A stretch of 32,920 nt of DNA from an uncultured bacterium (GCA_905214855.1 CAJMNU010000006.1:1-32920); one strand, 5' to 3'. Numbered from the stretch's first letter, positions 1-7,023 are shown. Made by a program: numbers and translations. Notes: generated by a model not told the origin, from the letters alone.

Positions 1-5
1 AGGTT

Positions 6-125
6 CTACCCTATAGTTAGCAAGACTTTTTCAACTTGCACTGGTTTCATTCCTGTAATTTCAGTAGTTTTAAGTAACCAACTAATACTCTGGATTTTTG
101 AGTATCTTTGAGTATATTCACTCAT
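6..125 (-). CDS. Orphan 39-codon ORF, unrecognised
   Basis: This is a short open frame from ATG at 125 to TAG at 6, encoding a 39-residue basic peptide that starts MSEYTQRYSKIQS. I do not recognise it. A strong AAGGAGG lies on the same strand but about 31 bases upstream of the ATG, too far to serve it directly, and the frame is closed by a stop seven codons upstream of the ATG. It could be a real small peptide, the tail of a decayed gene, or chance. Nothing else on this strand is close by. Confidence 0.2.
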   Translation of the reverse strand: MSEYTQRYSKIQSISWLLKTTEITGMKPVQVEKVLLTIG

Positions 126-196
126 ATTTGGTTCTATTTTAAATTACTTATTCAGTCCTCCTTCTGATTTTACTTAAAAAAAATGGGATTTGATCG

Positions 197-236
197 TGAA
201 ATAAATTGAATAAATTTGAAATAATTTGAATAACCT
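197..236. repeat. Four 10-bp units with a phased TGAA
   Basis: Four consecutive degenerate 10-bp units each begin TGAA: TGAAATAAAT, TGAATAAATT, TGAAATAATT and TGAATAACCT. The 10-bp period equals about one helical turn, so A/T tracts fall on one face of the DNA. This may be intrinsically bent DNA upstream of the promoter at 425, or a protein-binding array. Function is inference. Confidence 0.4.
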
Positions 237-424
237 TTTGATTGGCATCATAGAATATGTAGAACTCTTTGTTTATGTATCTTATTATGATACTTTTTTA
301 CAAAAATGTCAAGATATGTTTTTTTAATTTTTGACAATTTTTTTTCGCCAAAAATCTCATGATGTTTGGAGCATTTTTATTTTGTTGAAAAGCCCCTCCC
401 CTAAAAACAGCTCTTTATGATACA

Positions 425-453
425 TTGTATTCTTTTTCTAATTATATTATAAT
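425..453 (+). promoter_or_regulatory. Sigma-A-type promoter of the lipoprotein gene
   Basis: TTGTAT at 425-430 and TATAAT at 448-453 are separated by 17 bases. Transcription would start near 460, giving a leader of roughly 200 nt before the lipoprotein ATG at 668. The first inverted repeat (455-488) begins right at the expected start site. Confidence 0.55.
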
Positions 454-454
454 G

Positions 455-488
455 AGGATTGCGGGAGCACATAGTGCAGAGCAATCCT
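455..488 (+). repeat. Inverted repeat 1, with nested hairpin
   Basis: AGGATTGC (455-462) pairs with GCAATCCT (481-488). Inside it GCAC (467-470) pairs with GTGC (474-477) around ATA. It sits immediately after the -10 box, so it may act as an operator-like DNA site as well as, or instead of, an RNA hairpin. Confidence 0.45.
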
Positions 489-498
489 GTAGCAGAGT

Positions 499-517
499 GG
501 TCAAAATCCTTTTGACC
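499..517 (+). repeat. Inverted repeat 2 in the lipoprotein leader
   Basis: GGTCAAAA (499-506) and TTTTGACC (510-517) form a perfect 8-bp stem around TCC. No U-tract follows, so it is not an intrinsic terminator. Confidence 0.45.
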
Positions 518-543
518 CCAAGATCATTATAATGCATTCAGGC

Positions 544-580
544 ACTGTTTTTTCTGGTAGATAATTCCCCCCAAAACAGT
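544..580 (+). repeat. Inverted repeat 3 in the lipoprotein leader
   Basis: ACTGTTTT (544-551) pairs perfectly with AAAACAGT (573-580) around a 21-nt loop containing a C-run. The sequence after it is not U-rich, so termination is unlikely. It ends about 30 bases before the AAAGGAG at 611-617. Confidence 0.4.
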
Positions 581-628
581 CTCATTAGCTCATGACATCA
601 CAATATTTTGAAAGGAGAAGGTCACTTT

Positions 629-671
629 ATGCCTTTTCATGGCAGATAGAAGTGCCCGCAAACAGATATGA
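629..671 (+). promoter_or_regulatory. Minigene and coupled start upstream of the lipoprotein ORF
   Basis: The only strong ribosome binding site here (AAAGGAG, 611-617) serves ATG 629, which opens a six-residue frame MPFHGR ending at TAG 647-649. An overlapping frame from ATG 639 encodes MADRSARKQI and stops at TGA 669-671, overlapping the lipoprotein ATG at 668 as ATGA. The lipoprotein frame has a stop (TAG) seven codons upstream of ATG 668, so it cannot simply start at the good site. Translational coupling or a leader peptide is inferred. Confidence 0.35.
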
Positions 672-2509
672 ACACAAAATCCAAACACAAAATCCTCGCT
701 CTTCTTCTCTGTCTGGTTCTGGTTTTTCAGATCACAGGCTGTTCTCTTGTTTCTCTGGAACAGCCATCTGCCTCCACAGAACAAGCAAACGAAACCGATT
801 ACCAGTATCATGACAAATCAGATGAAGATTCCATAAAGATCCAACAAGAATTTGATGATTTTACAAATTCCATTTTTTGTGATCTTGCGAAATCATCCTC
901 TCTTTATCTGCATCTTCTCTTAAAAAATCCAGAGCAGTATGGCATCACCTCAACAGATTCTCCTTTTGGCACATATTCTTTGATCCAAATGCAAGAATCC
1001 AGTGAAAAGGTTTCCTCTTTACTGCAGCAGTTGGAATCAATCCCTTATACCCCACTTACATCCAAACAACAATTCTTATATAATGTTTTAAAAGATTATT
1101 TGGAGACAGAAACGCTCTGTGAAGGGATGGAATTATATGTACAGCCTCTGTCTGAAACAATTGGAATTCAAGCACAGCTTCCTATTCTTCTGTCCGAATA
1201 TCCTTTTGATTCTAAAGAAGATATCACAAATTACCTCTCTCTCCTAAAAGCTGTTCCTGAACTTTTTAAAGAAATCATGGAATTTGAACGCCAAAAATCA
1301 GAAGCTGAACTTGGTCTTGATGATCCTTCCATTGATCGTATTATAGAGTCCTGTCAAACTGCCACAACGACACCAGCAGTCAACCCCCTGACAGAAACAT
1401 TTGAACAGCGTTTGAACAGTATAGAAGGACTAACAGAAGAAGAAAAAGAAAACTATTTGGAACAAAACACAACTGCACTGACTACTTACTGGATTCCAAC
1501 TTACAATACGTTGATTGAAGAACTTACATCTTTGAAAGGAAACAGCAGCCATTCAGGCGGACTTTGTCAATTTCCTGATGGAACAGAGTATTATGAATAT
1601 CTGGTTCTCACCAATTCTGGAACTTCCTATAGCATGGATGAACTTTACAAGCAGATACAAATTCATCTGGATTCCGACCTGCGCAGCATTTCCAATATGA
1701 TAGCCAAAAATCCCGAACTGGGCGATCAATTAGAATCCTATACCTTTTCTGCAACAGAGCCAGAATCCATTTTAAACAATCTGCGTACACAGATCACTGC
1801 TGATTTTCCATCTACTCAGAACGGACTCGGCAATGTAACACTCAAATATGTTCCAAAAGCTCTGGAATCCTCTCTCAGCCCTGCATTTTTTCTGATTCCT
1901 CGCTTAGATGATTTTCAAAATACTGTTATTTACATAAACCAAAAATCCATTCAGCAATCCAATCCACTCTATACTACATTAGCACATGAAGGAATTCCGG
2001 GACATTTATATCAGACACTCTACTTTTTGCAAAAAAATCCAGCTCCTCTTCTGCGTCTTTTGTCTTGTTCAGGCTATTCAGAGGGATGGGCAACCTATGC
2101 AGAATATTATTCGTATTCTTTTGACAATGGTTTAAACAGCGAATTGCAAAATCTCCTGATGCATAATTCTGCGGCGATCCTCGGACTTTATGCACTTTTA
2201 GATTTCAATATCAACTACCATGGATGGACTTTAAAAGATACAAGCGAATATTTAGATTCCCACTATTCCATCACAGACCCCTTGGTTGCAGAAGATATTT
2301 TTTATACCATGGTAAACTGTCCTAGCAATTACTTACAGTATTATACTGGCTATTTAGAGATTCTTGATCTAAAGGAACAGGCTAAGGATATGCTTGGCGA
2401 AGAATTTGACTTAAAAGAATTCCATACCTTTATTTTGGATATGGCACCCGCCTCTTTCCGTGTGATACGCCAGTATTTTCCATCTTGGCTCTTGACACAA
2501 CAAGCCTGA
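668..2509 (+). CDS. DUF885-family putative metallopeptidase lipoprotein
   Basis: The 613-residue protein has a lipoprotein signal peptide: a basic start, a hydrophobic stretch at about residues 9-24, and lipobox ITGC with Cys25 as the lipidation site. It is therefore expected to be anchored outside the membrane. The C-terminal half matches the DUF885 family: HEGIPGH at 440-446 (family motif HE-x2-PGH) and SEGWATYAEY with Glu472, spaced like a zinc-peptidase HExxH...E site. Substrate is unknown; cell-surface peptide hydrolysis is inferred from the family. The gene stands alone after a structured leader, and its start at 668 lacks a good ribosome binding site of its own. No other in-frame start exists upstream because of a stop at 647-649. 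spmB follows after 69 bases. Confidence 0.82.
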   Translation: MNTKSKHKILALLLCLVLVFQITGCSLVSLEQPSASTEQANETDYQYHDKSDEDSIKIQQEFDDFTNSIFCDLAKSSSLYLHLLLKNPEQYGITSTDSPFGTYSLIQMQESSEKVSSLLQQLESIPYTPLTSKQQFLYNVLKDYLETETLCEGMELYVQPLSETIGIQAQLPILLSEYPFDSKEDITNYLSLLKAVPELFKEIMEFERQKSEAELGLDDPSIDRIIESCQTATTTPAVNPLTETFEQRLNSIEGLTEEEKENYLEQNTTALTTYWIPTYNTLIEELTSLKGNSSHSGGLCQFPDGTEYYEYLVLTNSGTSYSMDELYKQIQIHLDSDLRSISNMIAKNPELGDQLESYTFSATEPESILNNLRTQITADFPSTQNGLGNVTLKYVPKALESSLSPAFFLIPRLDDFQNTVIYINQKSIQQSNPLYTTLAHEGIPGHLYQTLYFLQKNPAPLLRLLSCSGYSEGWATYAEYYSYSFDNGLNSELQNLLMHNSAAILGLYALLDFNINYHGWTLKDTSEYLDSHYSITDPLVAEDIFYTMVNCPSNYLQYYTGYLEILDLKEQAKDMLGEEFDLKEFHTFILDMAPASFRVIRQYFPSWLLTQQA

Positions 2510-2578
2510 ATTCAATCATGACCTATATCTCCTTTGCATATACTGATACCAAAATGATTCTCTGCAAAGGAGAAACGC

Positions 2579-3094
2579 ATGGTTTGGATCTCATTTCTAT
2601 CAGATTGTATGATCCCTCTTGTTCTTTTTTATATTATTGGCTTTGGGATTCTCTCAAAAAGACCTGTCTTTGATGATTTTACAGAAGGTGCTAAAACAGG
2701 AATAAAAACAGTGGCGCAGATCCTCCCTACTTTAATTGGTCTTATGACTGCTGTTGGTGTACTTAGAACTTCAGGATTCTTAGATTTTTTAAGCCAATGT
2801 TTAAAAATACCAGCCTCTGTGCTTCACCTTCCAAGTCCCATCGTACCGGTTATTCTGGTACGTCTGGTCTCTAATTCGGCAGCACTGGGGCTGGTATTTG
2901 ATATCTTTAAACAATATGGTACGGACTCTTCTATTGGTATGCTCGCTTCCATTCTTATGAGCTGTACAGAAACTGTTTTCTATACAATGAGTGTCTATTT
3001 TCTTAGCATAAAAGTTACCAAAACACGCTGGACATTGTCTGGTTCTCTTGTAGCCACCGCAGCAGGCATTCTGGCAAGTCTTATCCTAGTGTAA
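2579..3094 (+). CDS. spmB: Spore maturation protein B
   Basis: This 171-residue integral membrane protein has the nucleoside-recognition (Gate) fold typical of SpmB, with about four to five hydrophobic segments and family-like stretches such as GVLRTSGF and SNSAALGL, then CTETVFYT near the C-terminus. In B. subtilis SpmA and SpmB are needed for full spore core dehydration and heat resistance. The ATG is preceded by AAAGGAG at good spacing. Length fits the family. Unusually, spmA is not adjacent: it lies at 7024-7704 on the opposite strand. The spmB stop overlaps the 3' end of lrgB by 9 bp, tail to tail. CATATACT at 2537-2544 resembles a sigma-E -10 box, but I see no convincing -35. Confidence 0.88.
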   Translation: MVWISFLSDCMIPLVLFYIIGFGILSKRPVFDDFTEGAKTGIKTVAQILPTLIGLMTAVGVLRTSGFLDFLSQCLKIPASVLHLPSPIVPVILVRLVSNSAALGLVFDIFKQYGTDSSIGMLASILMSCTETVFYTMSVYFLSIKVTKTRWTLSGSLVATAAGILASLILV

Positions 3095-3766
3095 AAAAAG
3101 CGAAAAGAGAACTGTTATGATCCCACAGACTCCAATTGCAAGACCACTCATTGCTCCTTCTATCTCTCCAAGTTCAATTGCTTTTGAAGTTCCTACTGCG
3201 TGGCTGCATGCTCCAATACTCAAACCTGCTGTGACAGGATCTTTTACCCTAAACAGGCGGATCAAAAACGGGGCTGCTATATTTCCAAAAATCCCAGTAA
3301 AAATCACTGCAACCACTGTAATAGAAGAAATTCCGCCATGGGCAGAAGAAATGCTGACTGCAATCGGAGTGGTCACGGATTTTGGGAGCATGGAATAAAC
3401 CATGGCATCATCTAAACCAAAGATACGGCATAAAATGTACGCACTCGCTATAGAAGTAAGAGATCCAACTGTACATCCTACAAGGACAGGAAGCCAATTT
3501 TCTTTCAGAATCTGCAGCTTAGTATAAACGGAAACTGCCAGACAAGCTGTGGCAGGAGCTAAAAACATATTGATAATAGTCCCACCCTTATTGTATGACT
3601 CATATGGTATCCGAAATATAGTGAGAACCGCAATCACTAATACCACTGCGATCACTAATGGATTACAAAGAGAGATCCCTGTTTTTTTCTGTATTTTTAC
3701 TCCCACCCAGAAAGCAATAATACTTAAAGCAATACCAAAAAACGGTGACGCTGTCAATTCTATCAT
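3086..3766 (-). CDS. lrgB: LrgB/CidB-family membrane protein
   Basis: The 226-residue polytopic membrane protein is recognised by the LrgB signatures MFLAPATACLAV, SMLPKSVTTPIA and GACSHAVGTSKA. LrgAB/CidAB pairs were described as holin and antiholin-like regulators of murein hydrolases; related pairs act as pyruvate transporters (PftAB in B. subtilis, LrgAB in S. mutans). The start is ATG 3764-3766, preceded by GGAGG and overlapping the lrgA stop as ATGA, so the two are translationally coupled. An upstream ATG at 3790 in the same frame would lie inside lrgA and is unlikely. The 3' end overlaps spmB convergently. Confidence 0.87.
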   Translation of the reverse strand: MIELTASPFFGIALSIIAFWVGVKIQKKTGISLCNPLVIAVVLVIAVLTIFRIPYESYNKGGTIINMFLAPATACLAVSVYTKLQILKENWLPVLVGCTVGSLTSIASAYILCRIFGLDDAMVYSMLPKSVTTPIAVSISSAHGGISSITVVAVIFTGIFGNIAAPFLIRLFRVKDPVTAGLSIGACSHAVGTSKAIELGEIEGAMSGLAIGVCGIITVLFSLFLH

Positions 3767-4125
3767 TTTCTTTTCCTCCGCTCCATCCATTGTATCGTCA
3801 GCTTAACACTAAAAGCTGTAGCTGCAAATGTGATAATCGTAGTTAAAATACAGATTACGATCAAGGCAATCGCAGATGATCTTAAAATGTCAAAATAATT
3901 CATGACACTGACTCCGGCAGGCACAAAGAAAAACGCCATATTGGAGAGAAGAAAATCAGATTTTTCCTGAATATGTTCGATTTTTAACCATCCAATTAAT
4001 AAAACTCCAAAAAGCAGTATCATACCTATCACACTGGCTGGAAAAGAAAATGGCAGAAAATATTCTATTACCTGACTGATCCAGCATATAGAAAAAATAA
4101 TTGCTATCTGTTTTAAAATTTTCAT
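3763..4125 (-). CDS. lrgA: LrgA/CidA-family membrane protein
   Basis: This 120-residue protein has four hydrophobic segments and the LrgA motifs PASVIGMILLF and FFVPAGVSVMNY, with a basic tail (ERRKRK). Together with LrgB it probably forms a membrane complex involved in pyruvate uptake or cell-envelope homeostasis (family knowledge; which of these applies here is open). It lies 63 bp downstream of the FabT-like gene with no obvious terminator between them, suggesting one operon. AGGAGG is 13 bases from the ATG. A closer ATG (4133) opens a three-codon frame, ATG GAA CAA TGA, that ends on the lrgA start. Confidence 0.87.
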   Translation of the reverse strand: MKILKQIAIIFSICWISQVIEYFLPFSFPASVIGMILLFGVLLIGWLKIEHIQEKSDFLLSNMAFFFVPAGVSVMNYFDILRSSAIALIVICILTTIITFAATAFSVKLTIQWMERRKRK

Positions 4126-4133
4126 TGTTCCAT
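4122..4133 (-). promoter_or_regulatory. Three-codon minigene overlapping the lrgA start
   Basis: AGGAGG is placed optimally for ATG 4131-4133, which reads ATG GAA CAA TGA. The stop overlaps the lrgA ATG (ATGA). Ribosomes may initiate here and re-initiate on lrgA, or the site may simply serve lrgA with long spacing. Confidence 0.3.
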
Positions 4134-4188
4134 ATTTTCCTCCTGTTATGCATCATTCCCCCGCACCCCAGATATCTCTGTATCTTCT

Positions 4189-4626
4189 CTACTGAAAACT
4201 CCGAAACCATTTGTTTAAATCAGTCAGCGCACGAATCAATACTTTTGTCTCTTCCGAATCCATGTGTTCTAAAACAGACTGGATCATCTCCTGATGAAAT
4301 CTTGCATGATGTTCATAGGCTCTTCTGCCTTTTTCTGATAAATAAATATAAACAACTCTCCTATCTTCTTCACTTCTCTCGCGGTATACATATCCTTTCT
4401 TTACCAGACTGTTCATCGCAATCGTCAAAGTACCAACTGTAACTGACAATTGTTTAGCAATGGATGACATATTCTTAGGTTCTTCCATTCCAATCGCCTC
4501 TATAATATGCATATCATTGTTTGTAATATCTTCAAATTCAGGTGTGATGATCGCTTTTTGCTCTATATCCATAATGTCATGGAAAAGTTTAACTAACAAT
4601 TCATTTAATGTTCCATATGTATCCAA
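4189..4626 (-). CDS. fabT: FabT-like MarR-family regulator
   Basis: The 145-residue MarR-family winged-helix protein matches what I recall of streptococcal FabT throughout: a DMHIIEAIG segment, recognition region LSVTVGTLTIAMNSL at about 60-75, and wing RSEEDRRVVYIYLSEKG. FabT represses fatty acid synthesis genes when bound to long-chain acyl-ACP. Support beyond similarity comes from a close FabT box at the fab operon promoter (20698-20714). The start is TTG at 4624-4626 behind GGAGGG at 8 bp; no ATG gives the conserved N-terminus. It heads a likely operon with lrgA and lrgB. Its own leader carries an 18-bp palindrome at 4644-4661. Another MarR specificity remains possible. Confidence 0.8.
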   Translation of the reverse strand: MDTYGTLNELLVKLFHDIMDIEQKAIITPEFEDITNNDMHIIEAIGMEEPKNMSSIAKQLSVTVGTLTIAMNSLVKKGYVYRERSEEDRRVVYIYLSEKGRRAYEHHARFHQEMIQSVLEHMDSEETKVLIRALTDLNKWFRSFQ

Positions 4627-4643
4627 TCTGGTTACCCTCCAGA

Positions 4644-4661
4644 AACTGTGATTTCACAGTT
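4644..4661. promoter_or_regulatory. 18-bp palindrome upstream of fabT-like gene
   Basis: AACTGTGA and TCACAGTT are perfect inverted arms around TT, starting 17 bases before the TTG start codon and just upstream of the GGAGGG site. It could be an autoregulatory operator or an RNA hairpin controlling translation. It does not resemble the FabT box. Confidence 0.45.
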
Positions 4662-4689
4662 AAAATCTTTTCGTATGTCGTAGGCGGAA

Positions 4690-4713
4690 ACCCACTGCCT
4701 TTAGGTTGTGGGT
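4690..4713. mobile_element. Possible IS200/IS605 end hairpin (relic)
   Basis: ACCCACTGCC (4690-4699), loop TTTA and GGTTGTGGGT (4704-4713) form a hairpin of the style found at the ends of IS200/IS605 elements and their TnpB guide RNAs. The flanks TCGTAGGC and ATCGACAAC add a GTCG/CGAC outer pairing. No tnpA or tnpB is nearby, so at best it is a remnant. It may instead be a native RNA structure in the fabT leader. Confidence 0.35.
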
Positions 4714-4779
4714 AATCGACAACAGTTACATAACATCATCTTCCACCAGCCTTACACGCTGTCATATGATGTCTCTCAT

Positions 4780-4808
4780 ATTATACAATACTCCTAAAGA
4801 GGACGCAA
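4780..4808 (-). promoter_or_regulatory. Promoter for the fabT-lrgA-lrgB unit
   Basis: On the minus strand, TTGCGT (4803-4808) and TATAAT (4780-4785) are 17 bp apart. The inferred leader to the TTG start is about 150 nt and includes the hairpin and the palindrome. Confidence 0.5.
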
Positions 4809-4897
4809 GGGAAGACAAAAACCTTTTCTGTTTTCTCAAAACATCTATCCTTTTATGCCATTTTAACAAAATCAAAAGAATTTTAAGATAAATTTAC

Positions 4898-4926
4898 TTG
4901 TTTTTCCATAAATTTTCCCTTATAAT
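4898..4926 (+). promoter_or_regulatory. Sigma-A-type promoter of darA
   Basis: TTGTTT (4898-4903) and TATAAT (4921-4926) have a 17-bp spacer. The start codon lies 34 bases beyond the -10 box. Confidence 0.55.
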
Positions 4927-4959
4927 AAAGAAAATAATCCAGCAAGGGGGAGAAATTTT

Positions 4960-5295
4960 ATGAAAATTGTGTATGGCATTATTCAACCAGATGATGAAGT
5001 TCGTGTTACTAAAAAACTCAATGAAAGCAAGTTCAGTGTCACCCGTCTTGCTTCCACAGGTGGATTCTTAAGAAAAGGAAACACAACCTTACTGATCGGT
5101 ACTGAAGATGATAAAGTTGACCTTGTGATCAAGATTATCCGCGAAAACTGCGGTACTAGAAAACAAGTTGTTTATAATACACCTTATGCACCGGGAGTTC
5201 CAATGCAGAGCAGTTATATGGCAATGCCTCTCTCTGTAGATGTCGGAGGGGCAGTTATCTTTGTTGTCAATGTAGACCGTTTCGAAAAAGTCTAA
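4960..5295 (+). CDS. darA: Cyclic-di-AMP receptor, DarA/PstA family
   Basis: The 111-residue PII-like protein carries the family signature STGGFLRKGNTTLLIG (about residues 32-47) and the GGAVIFVVNVDRFEK ending. DarA (PstA, YaaQ) proteins are cytoplasmic trimers that bind c-di-AMP; their downstream partner is not settled. Length matches the usual ~109 residues. The start is supported by AGGGGGAG and its own promoter. In B. subtilis the homologue yaaQ lies between tmk and holB; here it is a single-gene unit about 25 kb from holB and is followed by a strong terminator. Confidence 0.88.
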   Translation: MKIVYGIIQPDDEVRVTKKLNESKFSVTRLASTGGFLRKGNTTLLIGTEDDKVDLVIKIIRENCGTRKQVVYNTPYAPGVPMQSSYMAMPLSVDVGGAVIFVVNVDRFEKV

Positions 5296-5332
5296 GAAAC
5301 AGAGACTCTGTATTTTTCTCTGATAACACAAA

Positions 5333-5392
5333 GATGGCAGAATCTTCCCAAAATCATCCCGATTTCAGTTATTCTGCCATCCGTTTTTATTC
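5333..5392 (+). terminator. Rho-independent terminator of darA
   Basis: GATGGCAGAAT (5333-5343) pairs perfectly with ATTCTGCCATC (5371-5381), followed by CGTTTTTATTC. It lies 38 bases after the darA stop. The downstream 80 bases to the MATE gene end hold nothing I recognise. Confidence 0.65.
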
Positions 5393-5470
5393 TTCTTATC
5401 TCTTCTCTGTATATTTCATACATTTACTGCCTTTTTTATTATTTCTATCTATGTTTCCGTCTATCTTTGC

Positions 5471-6856
5471 CTATAGGGCAGCTCTTTTTATCTCACCTTC
5501 AGAATCCATGCTATGATCCAAACCTTTATTTTTAGAAAGCTGTTTTATAATGTAAAAATAAACGAATAGAAGCAGACCGCCTGCAAGCACCCATGCAAAC
5601 GGGCTTGCCAGACATGCCCCAATGTAGCTTCTTCTTGCAGAGGCGATCAGCGCTACCACTCCTCTGCCTACCAACTCTGCCACCCCAGCCAGCATCGGGA
5701 GGATTCCATATCCCATTCCCTGAATGCCATTGCGATACACATTTACAATGGTCAGCGGGATAAAGAAAATTCCCACACATTTCAGATAAATATCCACATA
5801 ATTTAAAATTTCTCCGGAAGTATCTGAAATAAACAGATAAGACATGTACTTTCCTACAAAAATCACCAAAAGCCCTGCTGCTATGGAATATCCAATTCCG
5901 ATCCATGTTGCCACACGGAATCCTTTGCGTATCCTTCCCACTTTTCCTGCTCCCATATTCTGTGCACAATAGGTTGCCATTGTTGTTCCCATTGCTACAT
6001 AAGCCTGTGTCACAACCTGTTCAATCTTACTTGCCGCTGTAAATGCTGCAACTGCGGTAGAACCAAGGATATTCAATGCTGACTGTACCATCATAGTTCC
6101 GATTGCTGTGATAGAATACTGCAATGCCATTGGAAATCCCACTCCCAACTGAAGTTTTACCAAATGCATATCCAACATCCAGTCATGTTTTTCTAATTTC
6201 AATATCGGCACTGCCTTTATGATATAAATAAGACAAAGCAGACCAGAAATCCCTTGAGAGATCACTGTAGCATATGCTGCCCCTGCCGCTCCCATATGAA
6301 ATACAATGATAAACACCAAATCTAATACAATATTTAACAATGCTGCAAAGATCAAAAAATACAGTGGTGTCTTACTGTTGCCAATCGCCCTTAAAATACT
6401 TGCCAACAGATTATAGAGTACCTGCGCCACGATTCCCGCACAGATGATCATAATATAGGCATATGCATCATCAAAAATATCTTCTGGTGTATTCATCAAG
6501 ATCAATAATGGTTTCATACACAACATACTTCCCACTGTCATCAAGACAGACACAATTGCTGAAAGCACTGCTGCAGACCCCACACTCTTTCTCATTGCTT
6601 TTAAATCACCCGCACCAAATCTCTGTGCCGGAAAAACAGTAAAACCTGCTGTCAATCCCATCAAAAATCCAATGATCAGAAAAATAATCGTACCTGTAGA
6701 ACCTACTGCTGCCAAAGCATTTGTTCCAACAAACTTACCAACGATCACAGCATCTGCCATATTATAAAACTGCTGAAACACATTGCCAATAAAAATCGGG
6801 ATCGTAAATCCCATGATCATCTTTGCAGGACTGCCACATGTCATATCCTTTTGCAT
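5471..6856 (-). CDS. MATE-family multidrug/cation efflux transporter
   Basis: This 461-residue polytopic protein has about 12 hydrophobic segments in two halves, the usual MATE length. Family-like features include the N-terminal TIPIFIGNVFQQFYNMADAVIVG block and its repeat-like counterpart near VGFPMALQYSITAIGTMMVQ. MATE proteins export drugs or metabolites using Na+ or H+ gradients; the substrate cannot be read from sequence. The start is preceded by AAGGAGAGG and a promoter at 6936-6964. It appears monocistronic, lying between darA and spmA. A second, divergent MATE gene is at 7824. Confidence 0.86.
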   Translation of the reverse strand: MQKDMTCGSPAKMIMGFTIPIFIGNVFQQFYNMADAVIVGKFVGTNALAAVGSTGTIIFLIIGFLMGLTAGFTVFPAQRFGAGDLKAMRKSVGSAAVLSAIVSVLMTVGSMLCMKPLLILMNTPEDIFDDAYAYIMIICAGIVAQVLYNLLASILRAIGNSKTPLYFLIFAALLNIVLDLVFIIVFHMGAAGAAYATVISQGISGLLCLIYIIKAVPILKLEKHDWMLDMHLVKLQLGVGFPMALQYSITAIGTMMVQSALNILGSTAVAAFTAASKIEQVVTQAYVAMGTTMATYCAQNMGAGKVGRIRKGFRVATWIGIGYSIAAGLLVIFVGKYMSYLFISDTSGEILNYVDIYLKCVGIFFIPLTIVNVYRNGIQGMGYGILPMLAGVAELVGRGVVALIASARRSYIGACLASPFAWVLAGGLLLFVYFYIIKQLSKNKGLDHSMDSEGEIKRAAL

Positions 6857-6935
6857 TTTTTTCTACCTCTCCTTTTCCCATTGTCTCCATACCTGCATTT
6901 GTTTCCATTCTATTTATTTCCTGAAATCATACGCC

Positions 6936-6964
6936 ATTATAATAAAAAAGAGGTTTTTCGGCAA
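6936..6964 (-). promoter_or_regulatory. Promoter of the first MATE gene
   Basis: On the minus strand TTGCCG (6959-6964) and TATAAT (6936-6941) are 17 bp apart, about 80 bases before the start codon. Confidence 0.45.
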
Positions 6965-7023
6965 TCCACGTTATTGACAATTTTTTCTTATTTTTCCTTT
7001 ATATTTTTACTGTTTTTCCCTAT

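Larger units (their letters stand above)
126..667. other. Long AT-rich intergenic region with repeats, promoter and hairpins
   Basis: About 540 bases hold no convincing gene. Visible are a 10-bp-phased repeat at 197-236, a T-rich tract around 290-350, a sigma-A-type promoter at 425-453, three inverted repeats between 455 and 580, and one or two minigenes with a strong ribosome binding site at 612-671. All of these read towards the lipoprotein gene at 668. I see no tRNA or recognised riboswitch here. Confidence 0.5.
4627..4959. other. Divergent fabT/darA intergenic region
   Basis: About 330 bases separate the divergent fabT-like gene and darA. They contain a fabT promoter (4780-4808), a darA promoter (4898-4926), an 18-bp palindrome next to the fabT ribosome binding site, and an IS200/IS605-like hairpin (4690-4713) that would lie in the fabT leader RNA. 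I see no coding sequence. Confidence 0.5.

Noticed and set aside
190..235. FabT box among the TTTGA repeats
   Set aside because: The repeats are direct, lacking the TTTGA...TCAAA symmetry and spacing of the FabT consensus.
544..580. Third leader hairpin as an attenuator terminator
   Set aside because: No U-run follows the 3' arm and the loop is long.
592..813. Plus-strand ORF starting MTSQYFERRRS
   Set aside because: It overlaps the lipoprotein gene in another frame, has no family match, and is out of register with the signal peptide that defines the real gene.
4644..4661. CRP-like site (TGTGA and TCACA)
   Set aside because: The half-sites are separated by only 2 bp instead of 6, and the location beside a ribosome binding site in a Clostridia-like genome does not suit CRP.
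5532..5969. 145-codon minus-strand frame inside the MATE gene
   Set aside because: It is an alternative frame of a clear MATE transporter and its composition (many Cys, Arg, Trp) is atypical.
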